The notes under the pieces were generated by a model. The model was not told the DNA's origin. It made no database searches and was given only the letters and a program-made list of their open reading frames with translations. The position numbers and the translations under genes were made by a program. DNA of 10,555 bases, from NCBI GenBank assembly GCA_028565715.1, contig JAOXYC010233792.1, positions 1 through 10,555 of the forward strand, given 5' to 3'. How positions within the stretch are numbered: the stretch's first letter is position 1; each line of letters opens with the position of its first letter. The stretch is from Phoronis pallida. Its lineage: Eukaryota; Phoronida; Phoronidae. This document shows, piece by piece, positions 1 through 7,640 of the stretch.

Positions 1-215
1 ATAGACACAAATCTACAGTATGAGTAAACATTTGACTAATGTGTAATTTTGGTCAATTGTTAATACAACAAAAACTGAGTCAACAGAAAAGTTTCAAAAA
101 TTACTTTTAATTATTTAAACTATTTTCTGAAACCATTAAACGAAGTCTGTATCTTGTCATATCTCATTACATGTGTGGTCTATTATTAAAGTAAAACAAA
201 AACCTGCAAATGGTA

Positions 216-354
216 ACTTGAAGTTGACATAGACTTAAAATTCCAGATACCCATGGATACGAACACACTATGGAGAGTAGTTTTAGTTGACTTCAACTTC
301 TGACATGATTTCAGCTGGGAAACTGAAGTTTAAAGTCTGATGTCAACTTCAAGT
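216..354. repeat. Short element with about 22-base inverted ends
   Basis: ACTTGAAGTTGACATAGACTT at 216-236 (21 bases, one short of its partner) is matched inverted at 333-354 with a single inserted base. Between them lies an internal GTTGACTTCAAC palindrome related to the ends. It has the form of a small, decayed MITE or foldback element. Confidence 0.65.
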
Positions 355-999
355 CACTTTAAAATAAATAACATTCCAACATATAATCACATGCAGCACA
401 ACAGTGACCAACCAAAGACAGAAGAAGTCATAACTAATACAATAAGAAACAGTATCCACGAACAAGGAACATTAACTTTGAATTGGGGTATTCAATAGAT
501 ACTTGGTGGTGTAACTTCCAAATGAGCTGATAATAAAACCAGTAACAGGGTGTAGTTTATATCATCAATGTTGCCAAAAATCATTTTCAAGATGTAGATA
601 ATAAGTCTTTTATGAATCAGAGTGGTGGTAAATGTCGGGTAAGTATTTGGTAACTTACCAATTGTGGAATCTTTCCTGCATTAGTGTATTTCATAATATA
701 AACAACACCATATTTAACTAAATTCTCAAGACAGTACAGAGATTTGGTAACTGGCATCTTCCTTGTGCGAGCACCTATTGAATTTTAATTTAACCAGCAA
801 CAGAATACCTCACCAACCCTCATACTTAACAGTCTGGACGCTTCACTTCATTGATTCAGCACTCAGGTGCATATGACGACATTAATATATCAGGACAAAA
901 AAGTTCTTTACACCAAATAACTTGGTGAGAATGAAATCGAAAGAATCCATTTATTCTCACTGAGATTGAACATATTTGCAGGCAAAAAACTAGTCTCTC

Positions 1000-1165
1000 C
1001 CACAGCCCGGCTCAGACACTGGTCTGTTGTAACAGCACGATAAGCAAGTCTCTTGATGACGTCACTCCGCTTAAACTAAGTTGTAACTCGATACCTACTT
1101 TCGGTAAGACCCCCCGTGATTGATACAGTCCCTCGACCTGAGTCGAAGGGGCTGGAGTTCAGTCT
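1000..1165. other. GC-richer block of unknown, probably repeat, origin
   Basis: This stretch stands out from the AT-rich intron. It contains a perfect TGACGTCA (1057-1064), a CCCCCC run near 1110 and a hairpin pairing CCCTCGAC (1130-1137) with GTCGAAGGG (1142-1150). It does not fit a tRNA cloverleaf and shows no coding frame. A fragment of a dispersed repeat is the simplest reading; an intronic enhancer is possible but unsupported. Confidence 0.35.
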
Positions 1166-1421
1166 AGCAAAAAATAACTAAATATCCACTTTGCTTCAAC
1201 AAAAGCAAATTTTAAAATAAATGCAATAAGCAAGGTTACAAATTTCCAAGCAATTCACATTCATGAAGTTTTAAAAACATGCCAAATGAGAGAAATTCTT
1301 TCCCTTTAGGATAAAAATGCATCTCTTACAATTACCAAAATTCGAGATCTAGGGAGGTTAATTACACCCACAGAACAAATTACATTTTGACTACATATAT
1401 TCCTACACCACATACAGTAAA

Positions 1422-1490
1422 TAGACATGAACTGTAGCACCATCTACCACATATTACGAGAACTAGACATGACATATAGCGCCATCTACC
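1422..1490 (-). repeat. Duplicated 27-base donor region of alternative exon b
   Basis: Two direct copies of 27 bases, at 1422-1448 and 1464-1490, share TAGACATGA and CCATCTACC on the plus strand with few differences between. The second copy spans the real splice donor of the exon at 1490-1562; the first keeps a GGTAGATGG donor-like sequence on the minus strand. The repeat period is 42 bases. Confidence 0.8.
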
Positions 1491-1562
1491 TGGAACACTG
1501 TTAACAGTGCCATTACAAATGTATCATAATTAGCATGAGGTCGTCCGTCGGGGAAGTTCCAT
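1490..1562 (-). CDS. CaV2: CaV2 alternative exon b: domain II turret and pore helix
   Basis: This is a second 73-base exon with the same phases as the one at 2743-2815: one base completing Glu, 24 codons, ending CAG. The acceptor has a strong pyrimidine tract (TTCTTTTTCTCCGCTGCTCTTAG upstream, given in part: ends GCTCTTAG) and the donor is GTAGAT (1484-1489). The protein reads WNFPDGRPHANYDTF, then VMALLTVFQ. It shares 16 of 25 residues with the other copy, counting the junction Glu. Its ALLTVFQ end is closer to the usual invertebrate CaV2 pore helix, so it may be the ancestral form. Selection is suggested because many codons differ at third positions while the anchors YDTF and TVFQ are kept. 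A second donor-like copy lies at 1422-1448. Confidence 0.87.
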
Positions 1563-2742
1563 CTAAGAGCAGCGGAGAAAAAGAATGGAAAAAATTGATG
1601 AAGAAATTATAAACGAAATCACTCTATCTGAATCAATAATAAATTATAATAATTGTGTTTCATTGTGTCATTGGGTGACATTACCAGAGCAAGTCATGTG
1701 ACATGATCATGTGATGAGTTATGATCAATCTTGTGGTTTAAGAGTGTAAAGTCAATTAAATTTAAATCATGGAGATTTGAAAAGAAGGTAAATGTTGAGA
1801 GTAGATAATATTTGAAACACAAAAGGTTTGTACCCTGCCTCTGTTAAATTACAAGTGGCTGGTGCACTATTTTTGTGGTCCAAAACCCCTCAATATACTA
1901 CGTCCAAAAATTACTCTTGAAAATAATGTTAGGTGTCCGAAAATGGCGGGATGTCCGAAATTTGAGGGCTTTTACCGTACTCGCAACACTCACTCTGTGG
2001 ATAGAATGGACATGCTTAGTATTAAGCTGTGAAGTCTTGCTCTGGTAACATTGGAAGGTCTGCTTAACACTCATCTCACCATTTGAGCTTAATGGAGATA
2101 AAATTATAGATTGCACACAGTCAAACAGAGTCTACACACTGCAAACCAAACGGGGGAAGTTTGACAAAATGTGGATGCAAATCCATTTTTAACGTGTTTG
2201 TCTTATGTTACGTTCTAATTCACAAAAAGTTAGAACTTGCATCGAATGAGAAACATCAAACAATATTTTTTTAGAATTGAGAAGTTATGTGTTTAGCTCT
2301 GGTTGAGTGAATTGTCAAGCAGACTGCTGGCCAGTTTCACCAAAAAAAAAGTTTGACTTAAGTCTAAAAAAAGATCTTTGGCGCCCAATTGTCATTTCTC
2401 CAAGAATTAAACATGTGGCGCATTTCCAGAAAATATCATCTGAAATGACTTGCACATAATTTTAAAATCTGGATCTGTTTGACAGAACAGAGGTGTGGCT
2501 GTGGCTTTGAATCATCACTAGTCTACCACCCACATCGTCTGCTAAAATTTGAGGAGGGAATGGCTGTGAATCATCATCATGACCTAGATATGGCTCCACA
2601 TCATTGCCACTCACATTGTCTGCTAACTAGCCTTCAGAAACAGAATTTTGAGGAAATGACACAGGAAGCAGAAGTCTAATTTTAGGCTTAAGTCAAATGA
2701 TAATTGTGAAACATGGCCGCGCGAGGTGTCACGGCACACTAC
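1563..2742 (-). other. CaV2: Intron between the two alternative pore exons
   Basis: 1180 bases, no coding exon seen. It holds the diverged duplication at 2501-2654, a perfect 12-base palindrome ACATGATCATGT at 1701-1712, and AAAACCCCTCAA (about 1881) partly inverted at about 1966. The distance is long enough that the two exons cannot be excluded from joining merely by a too-short intron. Confidence 0.82.
2501..2654. repeat. Diverged tandem duplication, open on the minus strand
   Basis: The segment 2501-2555 (GTGGCTTTGAATCATC to GAGGA) is repeated in longer form at 2560-2654 (ATGGCTGTGAATCATC to GAGGA). One minus-strand frame is open for 54 codons (2465-2626) across both copies, with repeated LADxV and PPQ-like words. 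No start, splice sites or family could be recognised, so it is listed as a repeat and not as a gene. Confidence 0.55.
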
Positions 2743-2815
2743 CTGGAAGACGGTCATCATAGCGCTGTCAAATGTGTCGTAATGTTGACTTGGACGACCA
2801 TTCGGTAGGTTCCAC
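2743..2815 (-). CDS. CaV2: CaV2 alternative exon a: domain II turret and pore helix
   Basis: The exon has 73 bases: one base completing Glu, then 24 codons ending with CAG (phase 0). It follows acceptor CACCAG and ends at donor GTAGTG (2737-2742). The protein reads WNLPNGRPSQHYDTF, then DSAMMTVFQ. It corresponds to the extracellular loop after IIS5 and the first pore helix; the next exon should start at the Ile/Val-Leu-Thr-Gly-Glu-Asp selectivity filter. The YDTF and TVFQ anchors match the family. The acceptor has a weak pyrimidine tract, which fits regulated use. A second copy of the same exon lies 1180 bases further downstream. Confidence 0.88.
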
Positions 2816-3346
2816 CTGGTGGTGGTCACACAAATTAATCACAAACGGTGAAGACATGCATGGGTTGAATTATTAATATTAGACTAAATTCTGGATGTTT
2901 CTAAATATCACATAAAATTGGCTTGATCATGGCAAGTTAGAAGAAAGTCTTCAAATTTGTAAAAAGTTCTAATGAAAATTTGTAACAGCGTTCAAACTGT
3001 ATGTTAGTGAAGAAGTTCATATGACTGGTAGATAATTCATAATGTTTGGTTCCTTTAAACAGTGTCATTCACATTTAAAATTGTGTTAACTCTTTCATTG
3101 ATTGTCCGCCATCTTTGTCAGGCATGCTGGGAATGTTGAGAATGAGGCTGGCGGGAAAATTTTGCACACTTTTAGTTTTAATCATCTTCGTTTATTTTAA
3201 ATGTGAGTGACTGTGTTAAAATGAACCAAACATTATGAAACTGTTAGTTATTTAAAATGATGATAAAAAAGTTTAATTTTTTAGTATATTAACCAGCAGA
3301 ATGCTCATTTAGGTATCAAAAGTGACCATCCTAGCCTGGTACTTAC
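2816..3346 (-). other. CaV2: Intron between the IIS5 exon and alternative exon a
   Basis: 531 bases, of which 204 are the MITE-like element at 3036-3239. No other exon or conserved element was recognised. Confidence 0.85.
3036..3239. mobile_element. MITE-like element with 46-base terminal inverted repeats
   Basis: The left end at 3036-3081 begins TTCATAATGTTTGGTTC and is repeated inverted at 3194-3239 with about eight differences. The 112-base centre is non-coding and somewhat richer in GC (GTCCGCCATC, GGCTGGCGGG). No certain target-site duplication was seen. It sits in the intron between the IIS5 exon and the first alternative pore exon. Confidence 0.82.
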
Positions 3347-3478
3347 TCTCCTCCGAACAGTTGCATACCAAGCAGTGCAAAGATTAGAATAAACAAGAAG
3401 AGTAGGAAGAGCAGACTGAGAATGCTCCTCATGGAGCTGAGTAGAGAGATGACCAGGTTACGCAGTGATGACCAATAC
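3347..3478 (-). CDS. CaV2: CaV2 exon: domain II S4-S5 linker and S5
   Basis: The exon has 132 bases: one base completing Arg, 43 codons, then two bases (GA) of a Glu codon. It follows acceptor TCCTAG and ends at donor GTAAGT (3341-3346). The protein begins [19 protein letters not shown], the amphipathic S4-S5 linker that couples voltage sensor to gate. It continues with the very hydrophobic IIS5 helix and ends [10 protein letters not shown]. This is one of the most conserved parts of CaV2. The final GA joins equally well to the first base of either downstream 73-base exon, giving GAG or GAA (Glu both times). A broken copy of its 5' part lies just upstream in the intron. Confidence 0.96.
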
Positions 3479-3572
3479 CTAGGATAGATAAAACATGATT
3501 ATAAACTAACTGGGGAAAAGCAGACTGAGAATGTTCCTCATGGAGCTGAGTAGCGAGATGACCAGTACCTAG
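3411..3572 (-). repeat. Broken partial copy of the IIS5 exon 5' end
   Basis: Bases 3411-3482 (5' part of the IIS5 exon plus its acceptor AG) recur at 3520-3572 in the intron just upstream. The copy has three substitutions and a 19-base deletion lying exactly between two GATGACCA direct repeats in the parent. It keeps an acceptor-like CTAG but reads into a stop (TGA) after about ten codons, and no donor follows. It is best called a pseudo-exon fragment. Confidence 0.88.
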
Positions 3573-3983
3573 AAAATAGTGATGAATTTATTATTTGAAT
3601 GTGGATTTCAGGTCTACTGATTGGAATAAATAATAAACGCAATAAATCATAATATTCACTTGTGAATAAGTGGATGCAGTTAGCAGCAGCCACCAGAGAG
3701 CGCTAGTGTTTTAAGAAAATAGCAGACAATCATCGCTCCAGCACAGTCTGTGATACAGGTCGTTCCCAATTTTTCTGTCTTTTCAGATTTGTCACTTTTG
3801 GCAAGGAAAAATCATTTCATTTAGAGACACATTCAAATTAACCAACTAGCAAAACTGAATAACATTCATTTTCTAAGAAAATGTTCGGGTTCGGTCATGG
3901 TAAATCATGTTTGACGAAGCATAAGTCATCATCCAAGTATTTGAAGAGGCTTAAATCGTGTCCCTCCCTACTACGTGACCTAC
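3479..3983 (-). other. CaV2: Intron between voltage-sensor and IIS5 exons
   Basis: 505 bases. The end next to the IIS5 exon carries the broken exon copy at 3520-3572; the remainder shows nothing recognisable. Confidence 0.85.
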
Positions 3984-4093
3984 CTTGTAACTTTGAATAT
4001 CCTGAGCAAACGTAACGCACGCATGACACTGAAGCCAAAAGACCCACCTCGCAAGGTCGACCAGACAACCTCAAATAAACTACCAATGATGAC
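3984..4093 (-). CDS. CaV2: CaV2 exon: domain II S3 and S4 voltage sensor
   Basis: The exon has 110 bases: 36 codons in phase 0, then two bases of an Arg codon. It follows acceptor TTGCAG and ends at donor GTAGGT (3978-3983). The protein begins [11 protein letters not shown] (IIS3) and continues with the S3-S4 loop [11 protein letters not shown]. It ends [13 protein letters not shown], the positively charged IIS4 helix with Arg or Lys at every third position. These charges move through the membrane field to open the channel. The following exon continues with Arg-Tyr-Trp. Confidence 0.95.
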
Positions 4094-4417
4094 CTGCAAA
4101 AGAATCGCACCGTTGTGAACTCTGGGTAATTGGGTTGCAATAGGTTTTTTTATGTGACATAATCGGTTTTGTGCGGTTTCAAGGCCTAGAAATAAAATGA
4201 AGGAGTTCTATTGGATCAGAAAATGCTTCATGAAGTTTAAGCTTCTGATTATCTTAACAAATGTCAGAGAAACTATTCATAATCATCTCAGTTTGAAATT
4301 TAAAAAATCCACTTTTTCCAACATCCACCTAGTGAATAACACACTGATTCGAGACACAAATAAATTACTGAAATTTTTATGTGAATTTTTTATCTGACCA
4401 GTATATATTATACTTAC
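4094..4417 (-). other. CaV2: Intron between IIS2-S3 and IIS3-S4 exons
   Basis: 324 bases, AT-rich, phase 0. Apart from a chance open frame on each strand I see nothing in it. Confidence 0.85.
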
Positions 4418-4530
4418 CCCCAGATCAAACTTATTAAACGAAGACTGGAAGTAGACACTAAATCCCAGACCATACAGCTTAATCATCATTTCACAGATAA
4501 ATAAACACAGGAATGAATATTCAGCAAAAC
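4418..4530 (-). CDS. CaV2: CaV2 exon: domain II S2 and start of S3
   Basis: The exon has 113 bases: two bases completing Gly, then 37 codons ending in phase 0. It follows acceptor TTTCAG and ends at donor GTAAGT (4412-4417). The protein runs [20 protein letters not shown], then [17 protein letters not shown]. It covers IIS2 with the conserved Glu and Lys of the gating-charge transfer site (CEMMIK) and the Asn and Asp (FNKFD) at the start of IIS3. This matches the usual YYAEF-F-SEM-IK-YGLG-YF-SSFN-FD pattern of the family, with an unusual Gly-Phe in place of the first two Tyr residues. Confidence 0.94.
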
Positions 4531-4848
4531 CTGAAATAAATTAATACAATGTACAGAAACATGACATAAGCTGGTAAATTTGAAAATAATATTCAAATAC
4601 AAAGAGGTCGTTTTTGATGGGCGCAAAGTTTCAACAAAAAATCAATCTCCTAGTAAGAAGGGAATTAAAAATTATTTTTATTATTTTTGTCAATTCAGAA
4701 TAATGAGAAAATCTTAGTATACATCGAATTCCATGAGTTATTGCAATTTTTGATGTTGTCAGAATAACACAATTGTGCAAGTTTTTTGCGTGTAGCCAAC
4801 TTATATCGGCTGTTAGTCAAAACTTGTCAAACAGATGTTAAAGATTAC
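4531..4848 (-). other. CaV2: Intron between IIS1 and IIS2 exons
   Basis: 318 bases, AT-rich, phase 1. Nothing else recognised. Confidence 0.85.
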
Positions 4849-4976
4849 CTAAGAATTCAGTAAGCCAATCTGGTTGATCGTAATGTTCAATGACCACACA
4901 CAATGTATTCAGGAACACCAGTACAATGACGACCCAGTAAAATCCTTGCGTTTTCACCATACGACGTACAAAAAAC
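4849..4976 (-). CDS. CaV2: CaV2 exon: domain II segment S1
   Basis: The exon has 128 bases: one base completing Arg, 42 codons, then one base. It follows acceptor TTTCAG and ends at donor GTAATC (4843-4848). The protein begins [14 protein letters not shown], the conserved cytoplasmic approach to IIS1, then the hydrophobic helix [18 protein letters not shown], and ends in the extracellular S1-S2 loop with QPDWLTEFL. The RRMVKTQ-FYW and HY-QP-WL pattern is conserved across CaV2 channels. The exon joins the linker exon across an intron of 2477 bases, the longest complete intron in the window. Confidence 0.95.
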
Positions 4977-5146
4977 CTGAAATGCAAAAGAATGGTTTTT
5001 TAAATGTTAAAACAAGAGATGAGTTATCTTTACAAATAGCCTGGGTCTGATCAGGGAATTCTGCGATACTAAGACAAGTCATGCCTCACTGTGCCGAAAT
5101 AGACAGAAACAGTTCAAGAGTGCAAACTCCCTCAAAGTGATATTTA

Positions 5147-5195
5147 CTAGCTGCGACCCGAGCTTTGCACGGGTCAAAGGCAGGCAGGCAGGACA
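5147..5195. other. Possible transposable-element end with GACCCG/CGGGTC hairpin
   Basis: ACTAGCTGCGACCCGAGCTT is followed by TGCACGGGTC and a GGCAGGCAGGCAGG run. The six-base stem GACCCG (5155-5160) pairs with CGGGTC (5170-5175). A similar word with CCCGTGCAAAGC and GGGTCGC(A)GCTAGT on the other strand ends many dispersed repeats in invertebrate genomes, as far as I remember. The element class cannot be decided from this fragment. Confidence 0.4.
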
Positions 5196-5757
5196 TTTGA
5201 AACATGAGTCATATTATACTACTGTTAATAGTGAAAAAAATGTATGATAAGTCTTCAATGTTGTTTTCCAAGAGATCTTTTGAAGCAAAAAATTGGAGAG
5301 GTCAAAATTGAGTTAATAAGGTGCAAATTACATGTGACAAAACAAATTGAATGAAGTTCAGCTAAGAAAAGTAAGCTGGATTTTTGTGACTTGTTCAATA
5401 AAAAAAGTTCTAGAAATGTCCTAGTTAACATAAAACTGAGACTGAAGACAGAATCAATTTTATTAAATTTTTTAAATACCAGTAATTAATAATTTTAAGT
5501 CTGTATCCAGGTATTTGTGATTAAAATACGTTTTAAAAAAATTGTAAGGTGAGGATTAGTTTAATTCAATTGAAAAGTGAGATATAAATGTCATGCATAA
5601 GGTTCCGTGACTACTTCCTTGGATTTTAACTGTAAATATGAGGATAGCAGAAAGCAGAAGAAAAAAGATGAGTTTTTGATTTCATGTGAGAACAATTTTA
5701 CACTTATTCCGTGACTTATCAAGATTGGAGCTCATCTGAAATTTCTTTTTAAAAATA

Positions 5758-6055
5758 CTGTCTCCTCGTTGGTTCCCAATCTGGTGTCAAATCGCAAATC
5801 AACTAGAAATGCTGTGTATGAGTCCTTTGTTGAACATAACTTACTTGCATCTGAATCAAAAAAAGTCAAAAAAGTCTGCGAAGATTGAGAGCTTTTGTGT
5901 TCGATTTTTTGCGGATAAAAAAAGCTCTAAAATCACGCCTTACAGATGTTTTTGAATTTTTTGACAAAGTTGCAAGTTAGTTATGTTCATCAAAGTATTC
6001 ATACACAAAATTTCTAATTGATTTGAATTTTGATGCCAGACTAACGAGGAGACAG
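5758..6055. mobile_element. Foldback MITE with TA flanks
   Basis: A 298-base element starts CTGTCTCCTCGTT and ends AACGAGGAGACAG, and is flanked by TA on both sides (5756-5757 and 6056-6057). The arms are reverse complements for about 120 bases with substitutions and small gaps. The centre holds a further small palindrome (AGAGCTTTT / AAAAAGCTCT). Long terminal inverted repeats, a TA target duplication and no coding capacity fit a non-autonomous Tc1/mariner-type element; the superfamily is inferred from the TA only. Confidence 0.82.
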
Positions 6056-6172
6056 TATATTAAATTACCTCGCAAATCCGTTACAATCTGGATATGTCAT
6101 GCAATATCATGTGAAATTTTCTATGGATATAATTAACTTGCAATAACTAAATCATTATAACCTCATGTGTAA

Positions 6173-6227
6173 GTGATACAATTTCCATTGGAAATTGATA
6201 ATGGAAATTGAATCAAAATTGTATCAC
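6173..6227. repeat. Small inverted repeat
   Basis: GTGATACAATTT at 6173-6184 is perfectly inverted at 6216-6227. The interior carries the near palindrome CAATTTCCATTGGAAATTG and another copy of AATGGAAATTG. It would form a compact hairpin; it may be a relic of a foldback element or a simple AT-rich palindrome. Confidence 0.65.
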
Positions 6228-6517
6228 GACACAAAAGTATAATATTATAAGTTGACTGATTTTTTCCACAATAAGCAATCTGATGAACTAATCATAATGT
6301 TAAACATTTTTTAAATTCTCATGTGAGAAATATTCATTTGTTATGAAATGAACCTTTGATGTTTACCACAATTTTGTTTTGTGCTTCAAACCAGCCTACA
6401 CCGTGAGCACTTCAAAACATCAAGTCGTCTTCATCTCAAATAATCGCAAATACTGTTTTGGTATCACAAACTGTTTCACACAAATTTCAGTCATTTTGTG
6501 CTTCAAACATTATTCTT

Positions 6518-6605
6518 AATTCAAGCCTATCAGTGATCAACTTTAATAATTCAAGCCAATCAGTGATCAACTTAATAATTCAAGCCAATCAGTGATCAAC
6601 TTAAT
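6518..6605. repeat. Three tandem copies of a 29-30 base unit
   Basis: The unit AATTCAAGCCAATCAGTGAT (continuing CAACTTAAT) occurs at 6518-6547 (30 bases, one extra T and one substitution), 6548-6576 and 6577-6605. The last two copies are identical, so this is a young minisatellite. The phrase TTTTGTGCTTCAAAC also occurs twice just before it (about 6379 and 6494). Confidence 0.92.
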
Positions 6606-7453
6606 AACTGCTAGCAAACTCAAGTCAAGCCTTTTAAAGCAAGTCCCCAAAAAACATTCTGATCCTTCAGTGCCCACTTTTATTGTGTTGATATCTTCAT
6701 CTTGTTCAAAATTGCTTTTCAAACCAAATTGCTTCTAAAACGCAATCCTAATTCAGTGCCAATTTCATCTTTTTTTCTCAGGAAAATATAAATATTAGTC
6801 CCCATACAAAGTTTAATACATCTAACGTACATGGCCAATTCCATTGTAATTCAAATTACATGATTTGCCATTTACTACCCGATCCTTACTTTGTTTATTA
6901 AGTCATTTCTTATTCTTTTTAAATAGATGGATCAGAACATTTTTCAAGGGTTTACCCTTTCCCTACCTTAGTCTATTTTGCCTAGTTGGACTAAACATAG
7001 GTGAATAGATTTTAGTCACAGCAATTCAAACACAAACTGACTTTGGTAGACCAGAGACAATCCGCTCATAATTTTAACCACAATTGCTATTACGGTAAAA
7101 CACCCATTTCTTAATGGAAATTGAAACCTTTGACAAAATTATACCTACCTTTCATTTGGAATATCAAGGTTGACAGCAAGAGGTGAATTATGTACCCCTC
7201 TAAACCAAATCAGATTGATTAAGGACACCAACCGAAATGTTTGAAATATTTGCGACCTATCAGTTGTGAAGTTTACAACAAATTTTCATGATTTTTGTTA
7301 TTATTAACTAACTTTCACTATTTTTGTTTACTGATTTGTTAAGATTTCAAAGCACCTTTAAAATCAGACATTAAGATATTTCAACAAATTATGTTAATGG
7401 TATCAAATTATTCAGCAATAACATCAACCTGTCAAATAAAACCTTCAACCTAC

Positions 7454-7640
7454 CGAAACCTTTTTTCATTGGTCCAGAAGCTAGCGCACCAGCCATTCTG
7501 TGTCTTGTCTTTATTTAGAGGGTTGGTCATATCCATGTCGCTAAATAAATCTTCGTCATTGTCTCCCTCATTTTTATTGATATCCGTATCTTTACCACTT
7601 TTCATTTGTTTGATCTTTCGCATAGCTGCACGTCGACGTG
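7454..7640 (-). CDS. CaV2: CaV2 exon: remainder of the I-II linker
   Basis: The exon has 187 bases: two bases completing Ala, 61 codons, then two bases of an Arg codon. It follows acceptor TTTCAG and ends at donor GTAGGT (7448-7453). The protein starts with a basic run (ARRRAAMRKIKQMK), passes through an acidic stretch (NEGDNDEDLFSDMD) and ends FWTNEKRFR, the usual lead into IIS1. With the preceding exon it makes the whole cytoplasmic I-II linker, only about 120 residues, as in short invertebrate CaV2 linkers. The plus-strand reading frame over the same bases is antisense and does not look coding. Confidence 0.92.

Larger units (their letters stand above)
1..1489 (-). other. CaV2: Intron downstream of alternative exon b (partial)
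   Basis: Non-coding and AT-rich. I searched for the next expected exon (Leu-Thr-Gly-Glu-Asp-Trp-Asn selectivity filter, then IIS6) and for a third copy of the 73-base exon, and saw neither. It holds the small inverted element at 216-354, the GC-richer block at 1000-1165 and the copied donor near 1422-1448. Confidence 0.8.
4977..7453 (-). other. CaV2: Long intron between I-II linker and IIS1 exons
   Basis: 2477 bases in phase 2. It holds the possible element end at 5147-5195, the TA-flanked foldback element at 5758-6055, the inverted repeat at 6173-6227 and the triplicated unit at 6518-6605. I looked for an additional alternative I-II linker exon and did not find one. Confidence 0.85.

Noticed and set aside
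638-662. GGTAAGT / ACTTACC hairpin as a possible hidden exon border
   Set aside because: No open frame or channel-like sequence adjoins it on either strand; a seven-base stem is expected by chance.
1057-1064. TGACGTCA as a functional cAMP response element
   Set aside because: A single 8-base match in the middle of an intron, within a probable repeat, is not enough evidence.
1000-1165. A tRNA gene or tRNA-derived SINE in the GC-richer block
   Set aside because: No acceptor stem, anticodon arm or clear A and B boxes could be aligned; only one hairpin is convincing.
1898-2116. Open frame of 72 codons on the minus strand
   Set aside because: Intronic, no splice sites in phase and no resemblance to channel sequence.
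2479-2679. Open frame of 66 codons on the plus strand with many His residues
   Set aside because: It reads through a diverged tandem duplication (ATCATCATCAT runs give His); no family resemblance or gene context.
4197-4397. Open frame of 66 codons on the plus strand
   Set aside because: Lies wholly in an AT-rich intron and gives a Lys/Ile/Asn/Phe-rich peptide as expected by chance.
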